DNA of 64,000 nt. Source: JAFASC01 sp034669505 (GTDB taxonomy: Bacteria > Pseudomonadota > Alphaproteobacteria > Rhizobiales > Beijerinckiaceae). The position numbers and the translations under genes are program-made. Below are positions 16,801 to 24,994 of this stretch, in pieces. The stretch is taken from the NCBI GenBank assembly GCA_034669505.1, contig JAXDNJ010000022.1, forward strand, positions 1 to 64,000, written 5' to 3'. The notes under the pieces were generated by a model. That model was not told the DNA's origin, searched no databases, and was given only the letters and a program-made list of their open reading frames with translations. Position 1 is the first letter of the stretch. Each line of letters starts with the position of its first letter.

Positions 16801-18003
16801 ATGCTGGAGAAAGATGGACGGCCGCTGCGGATCGTTCATGTGCTGCGGGCTCCGCTCGGCGGCCTCTTCCGTCACGTCCTCGACGTCACGCGCGAGCAGA
16901 TTGCCCGCGGGCACAAGGTCGGCATCATCGCGGATGCGCTGACCGGCGGGTCCCAGGCCGACCGCATCCTGGCGGAGATCGCGCCGCAGCTGGCGCTCGG
17001 GCTGTTCCGCCTCAGGATCCGGCGATTGCCGCATCCAAGCGACATTTCCGCGCTCCTGCAAATCCATGCGCATGTGCGGGCACTGCGGCCGGACGTGATC
17101 CACGGCCATGGATCGAAGGGCGGCACCTTTGCGCGGCTTCCCGGACTGCTGCCCTTCCAGGGCGGCGTGATCCGCGCTTACACGCCGCATGGCGGCAGCT
17201 TCAACTACAAGCCCGGCTCGGTCTCCAACCGGGCCTACATGTTTGCCGAGCGCCTGCTCGAGCGCGGCACCGACCTGTTTTTGTTTGAGAGCGCCTATAT
17301 CGCCCGCCGCTTCCGCGAAGATGTCGGCGCGACGACGAAGTTCACTCGCATCGTCCTCAACGGCATCAGCGAGGCCGAACTGGTGCCGGTTCGGCCGAAC
17401 GAGAATGCCGCCGATTTCGTCTATGTCGGGGAATGGCGCTCGGCCAAGGGCATCGACACTCTGATCGATGCGCTCGCGCTTGTGAACAAGCGGCATGGTA
17501 TTGTCGCAAGCCTCGTTCTCGTCGGCTCCGGCCCCGACGAGGCGATCCTCTACGATCGCGCGTCCGCGCGCCGCGTGCGCGAGCAGATCCGCTTCGTGCC
17601 GCCGATGCGGGCGCGCGAGGCATTCACGCTCGGGCGTGCGATGGTCGTGCCAAGCCGCGCCGAGTCGCTCCCCTATGTCGTGCTCGAGGCCGCCGGCGCG
17701 CGTATTCCGATGGTCGCGACCAATGTCGGCGGCATCCCCGAGATTTTCGGCCCTTATCGCGATCGGCTGATCCAGCCGAACGATCCCGAAGCGTTGGCCG
17801 ACGCACTGTTTCGCATCGCCAGCGCTCCACGCGACGAGTTGCGGGCGCAAGCCGATCGGCTTGCCGCCTTCGTCGCGACGCGCTTCTCGCTCCCTGGAAT
17901 GGCAGATGGGGTCATCGCCGCCTATCGCGAGGCGCTCGCGATGCAATCACAAAACTCCGGACCCTTTCGTGCGCCCTTCGCGCTGCCATCTGACCTGAGA
18001 TAG
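16801..18003 (+). CDS. family 4 glycosyltransferase
   Basis: A 400-residue retaining GT-B glycosyltransferase. The N-terminal domain has LRIVHVLRAPLGGLFRHVLD, the linker VIHGHGSKGG, and the C-terminal GT4 donor domain has FVYVGEWRSAKGIDTLIDAL with the E-x7-E element in MVVPSRAESLPYVVLEAAGA and VATNVGGIPEI. It probably adds a sugar to the lipid-linked EPS repeat started by the transferase downstream. ATG 16801 is preferred; a TTG at 16750 overlapping the upstream stop is possible. It sits 4 bp before the wcaJ-like gene. Confidence 0.92.
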   Translation: MLEKDGRPLRIVHVLRAPLGGLFRHVLDVTREQIARGHKVGIIADALTGGSQADRILAEIAPQLALGLFRLRIRRLPHPSDISALLQIHAHVRALRPDVIHGHGSKGGTFARLPGLLPFQGGVIRAYTPHGGSFNYKPGSVSNRAYMFAERLLERGTDLFLFESAYIARRFREDVGATTKFTRIVLNGISEAELVPVRPNENAADFVYVGEWRSAKGIDTLIDALALVNKRHGIVASLVLVGSGPDEAILYDRASARRVREQIRFVPPMRAREAFTLGRAMVVPSRAESLPYVVLEAAGARIPMVATNVGGIPEIFGPYRDRLIQPNDPEALADALFRIASAPRDELRAQADRLAAFVATRFSLPGMADGVIAAYREALAMQSQNSGPFRAPFALPSDLR

Positions 18004-18007
18004 AGAC

Positions 18008-19549
18008 ATGTCCGCCTTCACCGCACAGGATTTGCGAAGCGTCGAGGCGCAGACCTCGGCCGCCTCGCGCCGCGGTTCGTCCAATGAACGCGCGCGGCTG
18101 AACGCGCTTGCCGAGACGCTCGCCCGTCATCCCGCTCGACGGGCTTTCTCGCCGATCGTAATTGCCGGCCTCACTCGGATCGTCGAAGTGATTCTGATCG
18201 CGACCAGCGGCGTGCTGGTCCATTCGTTTTACGTGGCGCCCGTCTGGGGTTACGAGCCCGGCTATTACGTCGCGGTTTTCGGAATGACGATTCTTGCGCT
18301 TCTCGTTTTCGAGGCGCTCGACATCAATCACGTCGGCGCGTTCCGCGCGCCGCTCTACCAAGGCTTCCGTCTTGCCGGCGGATGGACCTTCGTCTTCCTC
18401 GTCGCGCTCGCCGCGATCTTCTTCCTGAAGCTCCAGGACATATTTTCGCGCGTCTGGCTCCTCTCCTGGTATCTCGGGGGGCTGGCGATGTTGCTGCTTG
18501 TGCGCGGCATCGTCTCGGGAATCGTGCACTATCTCACCAGCATCGGCAGTCTCGACCGGCGCACGGTGATCGTCGGCGGCGGTGCCTCGGCAGAACAGGT
18601 GCTCAAGGATCTGATGGCGCAAAAGCGCACGGATTTGCGCATCTGCGGCTTCTTCGACGATCGGATCGATGACCGCTCGCCCGACGTGATCTGCGGATTT
18701 CCGAAACTCGGCACCGTGGACGATCTCGTCGAGTTCGCGCGCCACACGCGCCTTGATCTCGTGATCTTCACCTTGCCGATCACGGCGGAGCAGCGGCTCC
18801 TGCAGATGCTGCGCAAGCTGTGGGTGCTGCCGATCGACATCCGCCTCGCCGCGCATACAAACAAGCTGCGCTTCCGGCCGCGCTCGTATTCCTACATCGG
18901 CAACGTGCCGGTGCTCGACGTCTTCGACAAACCGATCGCCGATTGGGACGTCGTTCTAAAAATCTGCTTCGACAAGATTTTTGGCACGCTGGCGCTTATT
19001 GCCCTATCCCCGATCATGGCGGCGGTCGCGATCGCGGTGAAACTCGATTCACCCGGCCCCGTGCTCTTCAGGCAGCGGCGCTATGGCTTCAACAACGAGC
19101 TGATCGAGGTCTACAAATTTCGCTCCATGTATGTCGATCAGCTCGACCACGGCGCGAAGAAGCTCGTGACCCGCGACGATCCCCGTGTGACGCGCGTCGG
19201 CCGCTTCATCCGCAAGGCTTCGCTCGACGAATTGCCGCAACTTTTCAATGTCGTGTTCAAGGGCAATCTGTCGCTTGTCGGTCCGCGCCCGCATGCAATT
19301 ACGGCGCGGGCGGCGGATCACCTCTACGACGAGGTCGTCGACGGCTATTTCGCGCGTCATCGGGTCCGCCCGGGCATCACCGGCTGGGCACAGATCCACG
19401 GCTGGCGCGGCGAGACCGATACATCCGAGAAAATCCAAAGGCGCGTCGAGCACGATCTCTACTACATCGAGAACTGGTCGATCCTGCTCGATCTCTACAT
19501 CATCGCGGTGACGCCCTTCGCGCTGGCGAAATCCGAAAATGCGTATTGA
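18008..19549 (+). CDS. undecaprenyl-phosphate glucose/galactose phosphotransferase, WcaJ type
   Basis: A 513-residue polyprenyl glycosyl-1-phosphate transferase that loads the first sugar on undecaprenyl phosphate. It has four or five N-terminal membrane helices, a CoA-binding-like Rossmann domain (RTVIVGGGASAEQVLKDL), then the catalytic domain from about residue 315. That domain includes the re-entrant helix KIFGTLALIALSPIMAAVAIAVKLDSPG split over IFGTLALIALSPIM, the FRSM motif, KASLDELPQLFNV and the NLSLVGPRP signature. These match the bacterial sugar transferase family (PF02397). The gene overlaps the next one by 11 bp, indicating an operon. Confidence 0.95.
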   Translation: MSAFTAQDLRSVEAQTSAASRRGSSNERARLNALAETLARHPARRAFSPIVIAGLTRIVEVILIATSGVLVHSFYVAPVWGYEPGYYVAVFGMTILALLVFEALDINHVGAFRAPLYQGFRLAGGWTFVFLVALAAIFFLKLQDIFSRVWLLSWYLGGLAMLLLVRGIVSGIVHYLTSIGSLDRRTVIVGGGASAEQVLKDLMAQKRTDLRICGFFDDRIDDRSPDVICGFPKLGTVDDLVEFARHTRLDLVIFTLPITAEQRLLQMLRKLWVLPIDIRLAAHTNKLRFRPRSYSYIGNVPVLDVFDKPIADWDVVLKICFDKIFGTLALIALSPIMAAVAIAVKLDSPGPVLFRQRRYGFNNELIEVYKFRSMYVDQLDHGAKKLVTRDDPRVTRVGRFIRKASLDELPQLFNVVFKGNLSLVGPRPHAITARAADHLYDEVVDGYFARHRVRPGITGWAQIHGWRGETDTSEKIQRRVEHDLYYIENWSILLDLYIIAVTPFALAKSENAY

Positions 19550-20828
19550 GGAACCGGTCGGCTCGGCCAGGCGCGCCCGCATCCTCAGTCTGCGCACGCG
19601 ACTCTATTGCCGCTCCTGGCTACGCGAAGGCGTCTCGTCGGCACTCGTGCTCGCCGGTATCTGGCTGGCGCCGTTCGATCGCGCGCAGGCTCTCGAGAGC
19701 GGCCTGCATATCGCGCTGCAAGGCAAGCCCGAGCTGGTCTACGACCCGAAGCGCGATGCATGCGCGCCGAACGACATTCCCGATGTGAACGCCCGCGCCT
19801 TTCGCGCTGCGGACGGCAGCGTGACGCTCACGGCACTGCATTTCGTGAACCGCGCGTTGCGCGGGCCGGACCTCGATCATCTGAGCATCGATTGCAATGT
19901 CGTGCTTAATTCGAGGCAGTCGCCTGATCCGGCGGCATACGACGGCCGCCGTTTCATCACGTCGCTATGGACCAAGGACGGCGTGAAGATCGCGGCGCTC
20001 ATTCACAATGAGTATCACGCCGACCATTTTGCGGGCCGCTGTGCGTTCAAGGACGATCTTCCCTGCTGGTATAATACGATCCTCTCCTTCCGTTCCGATG
20101 ATTCCGGCCGAAGCTTCACGACGAGCACGCCGCTCGTCGTCGCTGCCGCACCCTTCAAGCAGGAGACCGAGCAAGGTAGGCACCGCGGCTTCTTCAATCC
20201 GTCGAACATCGTCGCGCACGGCCCGTTTAAATACGCTTTTATCTCCACCACCGGCTGGAACGGCCAACCCTACGGCGCCTGCCTCTTTCGCAACGGCGAT
20301 CCGCTGAACAGCGCCGGCTGGCGCGCCTACGATGGCAAAGATTTCTCGGTCCGCTACGCTAATCCCTATTCGGGCAAGGAAAGTACGCCGCGCGCGTGCG
20401 CACCGATCGCTTCCTTCGGATTTCCCGTCGGGGCGATCGTGCGGCATCGCGCGAGCGGGACGTTTATCGCGATCTGGGACGCGCCGGAGAACCAATCCGG
20501 CCGCCCGGTCGACGGCTTCTATGTTTCAACATCACGCAACCTCCTCGACTGGAGCGCGCCGCTTCTGCTCCTCGCCGCCAGGACGATGATGGGCGGTGCG
20601 TGCGCGCCCGACAGAGGCGGGCGCGATGATTCCGTTATCGCCTATCCCTCGCTTCTCGACTCCAATGCCGAGGGGCGCAATTTCGACAATGTGGGTGACG
20701 AGGCGTGGCTCTATTACGCGGCAATTAAGGTCGAGGGCTGCACGCCCGGAGCAAACCGCGTTCTACTGCGTCAGAAAATCAGCATCGACCTCATCACGAA
20801 GGGCGCGGCGAGGGAGCGCCGCTCATGA
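19539..20828 (+). CDS. secreted beta-propeller-like protein of the EPS operon, uncharacterised
   Basis: A 429-residue protein with a basic N-terminus and one hydrophobic segment (about residues 31-50, GVSSALVLAGIWLAP), consistent with export or anchoring. The body is beta-rich. FRSDDSGRSF at 185-193 fits an Asp-box (SxDxGxT/SW/F) of sialidase-type propellers, and FYVSTSRNLLDWSAP resembles the VSxDLxxWSxP strand of GH32/43/sialidase propellers. Seven or so cysteines suggest disulfides. It is translationally linked to both neighbours: its start lies inside the transferase gene and its stop overlaps the polymerase start. A glycan-binding or glycan-cleaving role on the nascent polymer is inferred. 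I do not recognise a named family. Confidence 0.75.
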   Translation: MRIEEPVGSARRARILSLRTRLYCRSWLREGVSSALVLAGIWLAPFDRAQALESGLHIALQGKPELVYDPKRDACAPNDIPDVNARAFRAADGSVTLTALHFVNRALRGPDLDHLSIDCNVVLNSRQSPDPAAYDGRRFITSLWTKDGVKIAALIHNEYHADHFAGRCAFKDDLPCWYNTILSFRSDDSGRSFTTSTPLVVAAAPFKQETEQGRHRGFFNPSNIVAHGPFKYAFISTTGWNGQPYGACLFRNGDPLNSAGWRAYDGKDFSVRYANPYSGKESTPRACAPIASFGFPVGAIVRHRASGTFIAIWDAPENQSGRPVDGFYVSTSRNLLDWSAPLLLLAARTMMGGACAPDRGGRDDSVIAYPSLLDSNAEGRNFDNVGDEAWLYYAAIKVEGCTPGANRVLLRQKISIDLITKGAARERRS

Positions 20829-22078
20829 GCATCGCGACTCTTTCGGCGGAGCGCCGGCCGCTTACCTTCGACTATCAGCGCCTCGTCAATGCGGTGGTAG
20901 CGGCCTTCGTCTTCAGCGGCATCATCTCGGTCGTCGAGCCGTCGCCCTACGATTTCATGGCGCTTTTGGCAATTCCGATCTGGTTCATCGGCGGCTTTCG
21001 TTTGCACGCGTCGCTGATACCAATCCTGTTCTTGTACACGCTGTTTGAGATTGCCGGCTTCACTGCGCTTATCCCATACTGGAGCGAGCATGATCCGGTG
21101 CTCTTTCAGTTGCAGTCTTTGTATCTTTATGTGACGGCGGTTTTCTTCTCGATCTTCTTCTCGGAGCGCACGCTTGTGCGTGCCGAGCTTTGCCTGAAGG
21201 CCTATGCAATCGGCGCTGTCGTCTGCTCGGTTTTCGGCCTCCTTTCTTACTTCGACGTCGCCGGCATGTACGACAAGTTCGTCACCGTCGAGGGCCGCGT
21301 CAACGGCACGTTCAAAGACCCGAACGTCTACGGCTCTTACATGGTGCTCGCCGCCGCCTATCTCATGCACGCCACCATCCTTGGCGATAAGCGGCGGCTG
21401 CTCTGGACTATTCCGGGGCTGGCCGCCGTCTGCATCGGCGTATTCCTTTCCTTCTCACGCGGCTCATGGGGGGCCGCCCTCTTTGCGATGCTGGTCGTCA
21501 CGATCGCGGCTTATGTGACGAGCGATAATCCGCGCACCCGGCGGCGCATTGCATGGATGTCGGCAATTGCGATCGGGGTCGGGATTATCGGCATTCTCGC
21601 AGTGCTCGCGGACGATGATGCGCGCAAGTTTTTCCTGATGCGGGCGACGCTCACACAGGAATATGACGAAGGCGTCACCGGACGCTTCGGCAACCAGCTG
21701 CGCTCCTTGCCGATGCTGCCGAACCTACCATTCGGTTTCGGACCCTTACGTTTCCGCCTCGCCTTCGATCTCGATCCGCACAATTCCTACATCGGCGCAT
21801 TCGCCAACGAGGGATGGCTCGGCGGATTGGCTTGGATCATGATGATCGTGGGGACAACCTTTGTCGGCTTTCGCTTGATGGTGAGTCCGTCACCCTACCG
21901 GCGCTTGGCGCAGATCTTTTTCCCGGCCACTTTGGCGACGGTGCTACAGGGATTTCAGATCGATATCGATCATTGGCGCCAGCTCTACATCATGTTCGGC
22001 GCGGTATGGGGGCTTGAGGCGGCGCGACAACGCTGGCTCGGCGAGCAGGTCACGCTCGCATCGCCGCGCGGCGAATAG
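20825..22078 (+). CDS. O-antigen ligase/Wzy-like polysaccharide polymerase
   Basis: A 417-residue integral membrane protein with about ten to eleven helices and a large periplasmic loop, the layout of the Wzy_C/O-antigen ligase family (PF04932). The segment GRVNGTFKDPNVYGSYMVLAAAYL and LSFSRGSWGAALFAMLVV are typical of this family, and FDLDPHNSYIGAFANEGWLGGLAWI holds the conserved histidine after the loop. It is expected to polymerise the lipid-linked repeat units in the periplasm. The ATGA start overlaps the preceding stop. No flippase (Wzx) gene is in the visible locus. Confidence 0.88.
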   Translation: MSIATLSAERRPLTFDYQRLVNAVVAAFVFSGIISVVEPSPYDFMALLAIPIWFIGGFRLHASLIPILFLYTLFEIAGFTALIPYWSEHDPVLFQLQSLYLYVTAVFFSIFFSERTLVRAELCLKAYAIGAVVCSVFGLLSYFDVAGMYDKFVTVEGRVNGTFKDPNVYGSYMVLAAAYLMHATILGDKRRLLWTIPGLAAVCIGVFLSFSRGSWGAALFAMLVVTIAAYVTSDNPRTRRRIAWMSAIAIGVGIIGILAVLADDDARKFFLMRATLTQEYDEGVTGRFGNQLRSLPMLPNLPFGFGPLRFRLAFDLDPHNSYIGAFANEGWLGGLAWIMMIVGTTFVGFRLMVSPSPYRRLAQIFFPATLATVLQGFQIDIDHWRQLYIMFGAVWGLEAARQRWLGEQVTLASPRGE

Positions 22079-22080
22079 GG

Positions 22081-22470
22081 ATGCGCCGACGTCTGTTCGT
22101 CCTCGCCGCTTGCGCGGGTCTCCTCGGCGCCGCGGGGGTCGCGGCGGCCGCCGCGGCGGCTCACATCGGCGGCGGCCAGCTCCTCGAGACGGCCGCGACC
22201 TTCCTGATGATCCATTCGGCTACGGTGCTCGGCATCGTTGCGCTTGCACTGCGAGTCCCGCCGCGCAGCGCTGTTGCCTTCGGGCTCGGCGCGCTGCTCC
22301 TCATCGCCGGCATGATCCTGTTCTGCGGCGACTTTGCCATGCGGGCGCTCGCCGGCCATTCCCTCTTCCCGATGGCCGCGCCAACAGGTGGCCTCCTGCT
22401 CATTGCTGGTTGGATCGCTGTTGCAATTGCTGCCGCGTTTGCGGCCGGATTCAAGCGCCGGGACGGTTGA
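22081..22470 (+). CDS. DUF423 small membrane protein
   Basis: A 129-residue protein with four predicted membrane helices (LFVLAACAGLLGAAGVAAAAAA; IHSATVLGIVALAL; AFGLGALLLIAGMILFCGDF; GGLLLIAGWIAVAIAAAFAAG). The FCGDFAMRAL and P-GG pattern matches the DUF423/YgdD family of unknown function. It begins 3 bp after the polymerase stop and may be read from the same transcript, but the family is widespread outside EPS loci, so a link is not implied. Confidence 0.87.
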   Translation: MRRRLFVLAACAGLLGAAGVAAAAAAAHIGGGQLLETAATFLMIHSATVLGIVALALRVPPRSAVAFGLGALLLIAGMILFCGDFAMRALAGHSLFPMAAPTGGLLLIAGWIAVAIAAAFAAGFKRRDG

Positions 22471-22570
22471 TAAAAGCAAGGGCCGCCGCTAGCTTGACAA
22501 TAAGCAGCCGACCTGCCTTTGTTCTCATACTTTCGTGGTCGGTAGAGTTCCGAGAAGCCCGGAGAGTGAG

Positions 22571-22969
22571 ATGGCGCTGCCCGGGGATCGGGCCGAAAAG
22601 GGCGGACGAATCCTCATCGTCGAGGACGAACCGTTTATTGCCTTGACCCTGGAAGACATGCTGGCGGAGCTTGGCTTCACCGTCGCCGGCACCGTTGCGC
22701 AAGTCCCCGAGGCACTGGCTTTCCTCGCAGCCGAAAACCAAATCGACGCCGCTCTTCTCGATGTGAACATCGGCTCGCAGAAGATCGATCCCGTCGCCGA
22801 TTTGCTCGCTGCGCGCGCCTGTCCCTTTGTCTTCACGACGGGTTACGGCCGCTCGGGCGTGCCTGCCGCCCACAACACGCGCGCGGTCGTGCAGAAGCCG
22901 TTTAGGTTGGAGGAGATCGCCGCGGCGCTGCAATCCGAGATGGACGCGGCGCGTGAGCGGCGCGCTTGA
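22571..22969 (+). CDS. single-domain response regulator
   Basis: A 132-residue stand-alone receiver domain. The acidic pocket is in ILIVEDEP (Glu18, Asp19), the phospho-acceptor is Asp64 in ALLDVN, Thr105-region FTTGYG supplies the switch residue, and Lys in VVQKPFR is the conserved lysine. There is no output domain. Short regulators of this type (FATGY/TTGYG family) are common in Rhizobiales and often join phosphorelays. ATG 22571 has GGAGAGTGAG directly before it. No histidine kinase is adjacent. Confidence 0.92.
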   Translation: MALPGDRAEKGGRILIVEDEPFIALTLEDMLAELGFTVAGTVAQVPEALAFLAAENQIDAALLDVNIGSQKIDPVADLLAARACPFVFTTGYGRSGVPAAHNTRAVVQKPFRLEEIAAALQSEMDAARERRA

Positions 22970-22976
22970 CTGTACG

Positions 22977-23381
22977 CTATCTCGGCGCCGATGTTTCCAT
23001 GTAACTGATAAATTCGAGCAGCGATCCGTCCGGATCGCGGAAGTAAACGCTCGTGCCCTGCCCTTGCGCGCCATGACGTCTTACGGGCCCAAGTTCAATT
23101 GGGACCCGCTGCTCGTTTAAATGCGCAATCGCAGCTTCGATCGGACCAGGCCAGACGAAACAAAGATCGCTGTTCCCGGGCTGCACCGGCAAGCGCGCCA
23201 CTGGAATCGCCTCCACGCCGGGCCCATGACAGTTCAATTGGTTCTTTCCAAACCGATAGGCGTACCCCTTGCCACGCGCGACGACTTCCGCATGCAGTAC
23301 ACGCGCGTAGAAATCGTTCGATGTCTTCCAGTCGGAAACGTGGATCACGCAATGGTCGAGAGTGATCGGTGCTGCCGCCAT
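22977..23381 (-). CDS. VOC (glyoxalase/bleomycin-resistance) family protein
   Basis: A 134-residue protein with two beta-alpha-beta-beta-beta modules. LDHCVIHVSDWKTSNDFYARVL is the first strand-helix with the metal-binding histidine position, and SVYFRDPDGSLLEFISY is the terminal strand with the conserved DPDGxLLE and the metal-binding glutamate. Family members include glyoxalase I, dioxygenases and resistance proteins; the substrate cannot be assigned. It ends 8 bp after the response regulator on the opposite strand and lies just downstream of smpB in the same direction. Confidence 0.88.
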   Translation of the reverse strand: MAAAPITLDHCVIHVSDWKTSNDFYARVLHAEVVARGKGYAYRFGKNQLNCHGPGVEAIPVARLPVQPGNSDLCFVWPGPIEAAIAHLNEQRVPIELGPVRRHGAQGQGTSVYFRDPDGSLLEFISYMETSAPR

Positions 23382-23391
23382 TAGGCCACGC

Positions 23392-23868
23392 TCAGCCCCT
23401 CTCGCGCATCAGCCGGCCCTTTTCGCGCGCCCAATCGCGCTTCTTTTCGGTCTCCCGCTTGTCATGCATCTGCTTGCCTTTGGCGAGCGCGATCTCGATT
23501 TTCGCGCGGCCGCGCGCATTGAAATATAAGCGTAGCGGCACCACCGTCATGCCTTCGCGCTCGACGCCTTGCGCAAGCTTGGAAATCTCGCGCGACTTCA
23601 ATAGAAGCTTGCGCGGCCGTTTTGGCTCGTGATTGAAGCGGTTGCCAGCGATATATTCCGGGATGTTGGCGTTGTAGAGCCACATCTCACCGCCGCGATC
23701 GACGCCGGCATAACTCTCGGCAATCGTCGCCTTGCCCGTGCGCAGCGACTTCACCTCGGTGCCGGTCAGCGCGATGCCTGCCTCGAATTTTTCGCCGATC
23801 TCGTAATTGTAACGAGCACGGCGATTGTCGGCGACGATCTTGAAATTGGGTTCGGGTTTTGGCGCCAC
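23392..23868 (-). CDS. smpB: SsrA-binding protein
   Basis: A 158-residue partner of tmRNA in trans-translation, which rescues stalled ribosomes. Characteristic segments are NRRARYNYEIGEKFEAGIALTG split as NRRARYNYEI and GIALTGTEVKSLR, GEMWLYNANIPEY, and the basic C-terminal tail ALAKGKQMHDKRETEKKRDW that inserts in the mRNA channel. Length matches the family. It is 3 bp downstream of dapA and likely co-transcribed, a common alphaproteobacterial pairing. Confidence 0.97.
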   Translation of the reverse strand: MAPKPEPNFKIVADNRRARYNYEIGEKFEAGIALTGTEVKSLRTGKATIAESYAGVDRGGEMWLYNANIPEYIAGNRFNHEPKRPRKLLLKSREISKLAQGVEREGMTVVPLRLYFNARGRAKIEIALAKGKQMHDKRETEKKRDWAREKGRLMRERG

Positions 23869-23871
23869 GGA

Positions 23872-24765
23872 TTATGCGTTGAGAATGCCCGCATGCACCA
23901 TCGCATCGCGGATCGCGACGCGGGTCGGCTCCGTGAGCGAAACCATGGGCAGCCGCACCTTCTCGCTCATCCGGCCGAGGACGGAGAGCGCATATTTCGG
24001 CCCGGCGGGATTGGGTTCGAAGAACAAAGCCGCGTGCAACGGCGTCAACCGATCCTGCACTTTCAACGCGGCTCGATAGTCCCCGCCGAGACAGGCCTCC
24101 TGCATTTCAGCGCATTCGCGCGGCGCGACATTGGACGTCACAGAGATGCATCCATCACCGCCATGCGCCATGACGGCAAGCGCCGTCATGTCCTCGCCGG
24201 AGAGCTGGATGAAATCCGTCCCGAGGTGATGACGCTGGAGAGCGGTGCGCGCGACATTGCCGGTCGCGTCCTTCACGCCGGCAATATTCTTCAATTCGAA
24301 TAGCCGCTGCATCGTCTCAATGGAAATGTCGACGACGGAGCGGGGCGGGATATTGTAGACGATGATCGGGATGCCGGTTGCGTCGTTCACCGCCTTGAAG
24401 TGCTGGTAAAGACCTTCCTGGCTGGGCTTGTTGTAATAAGGCGCGACGACGAGCACGCCGTCGGCGCCCGAGCGTTCGGCATGCTTGGCGAGCTCGATCG
24501 CCTCATGCGTGTTGTTGGAGCCGGCCCCGGCAATCACCGGCACCCGACCGTTTGCCTGGCCGACGCAAATGTCGACCACGCGGCGGTGCTCTTCGTGAGT
24601 GAGCGTCGGATTCTCGCCTGTCGTTCCGACGGGAACGAGGCCGTGTGTGCCGCTCTCGATTTGCCAGTCGATGAAGCCGCGGAACGCGTCTTCGTCGATT
24701 CCGCCGTTCTTGAAGGGCGTGACGAGCGCCGTCAGCGAGCCTTTAAATGAGGCCTTCCTGCCCAT
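23872..24765 (-). CDS. dapA: 4-hydroxy-tetrahydrodipicolinate synthase
   Basis: A 297-residue cytoplasmic class I aldolase that condenses pyruvate with aspartate semialdehyde in lysine/diaminopimelate synthesis. The Schiff-base lysine is Lys165 in AGVKDATGN, with Tyr137 in VYNIPPR and the Thr48-Thr49 pair in PVGTTGENPTL completing the proton relay. ATG 24765 is chosen over an in-frame extension to 24900 because AGAGG lies 5 nt upstream and the barrel begins there. Followed by smpB; divergent from the lytic transglycosylase. Confidence 0.96.
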   Translation of the reverse strand: MGRKASFKGSLTALVTPFKNGGIDEDAFRGFIDWQIESGTHGLVPVGTTGENPTLTHEEHRRVVDICVGQANGRVPVIAGAGSNNTHEAIELAKHAERSGADGVLVVAPYYNKPSQEGLYQHFKAVNDATGIPIIVYNIPPRSVVDISIETMQRLFELKNIAGVKDATGNVARTALQRHHLGTDFIQLSGEDMTALAVMAHGGDGCISVTSNVAPRECAEMQEACLGGDYRAALKVQDRLTPLHAALFFEPNPAGPKYALSVLGRMSEKVRLPMVSLTEPTRVAIRDAMVHAGILNA

Positions 24766-24994
24766 ATCGACCTCTTCTCCGACCGATTGGCGCCCAATCG
24801 ACGCCGAAATTGCTCGGCTTCCTGTCACCGCAAAGACATAGCCGCCGCGGCCAGTCCGGGAAGGGGTCCTGCCCCGGCACCGATCAGGACGTGGAGACAC
24901 AATGTCTGATCCCGGCCGCTAAGGCCAGGAAAATGAGGTTCAGGCTTCCTAAACGAAGCAGCGACAAGCTGAAGCGATTGGAGCGGTCGAAACG

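Noticed and set aside
16636..17946. 436-codon minus-strand frame opposite the GT4 gene
   Set aside because: Antisense opening in GC-rich DNA; no domain.
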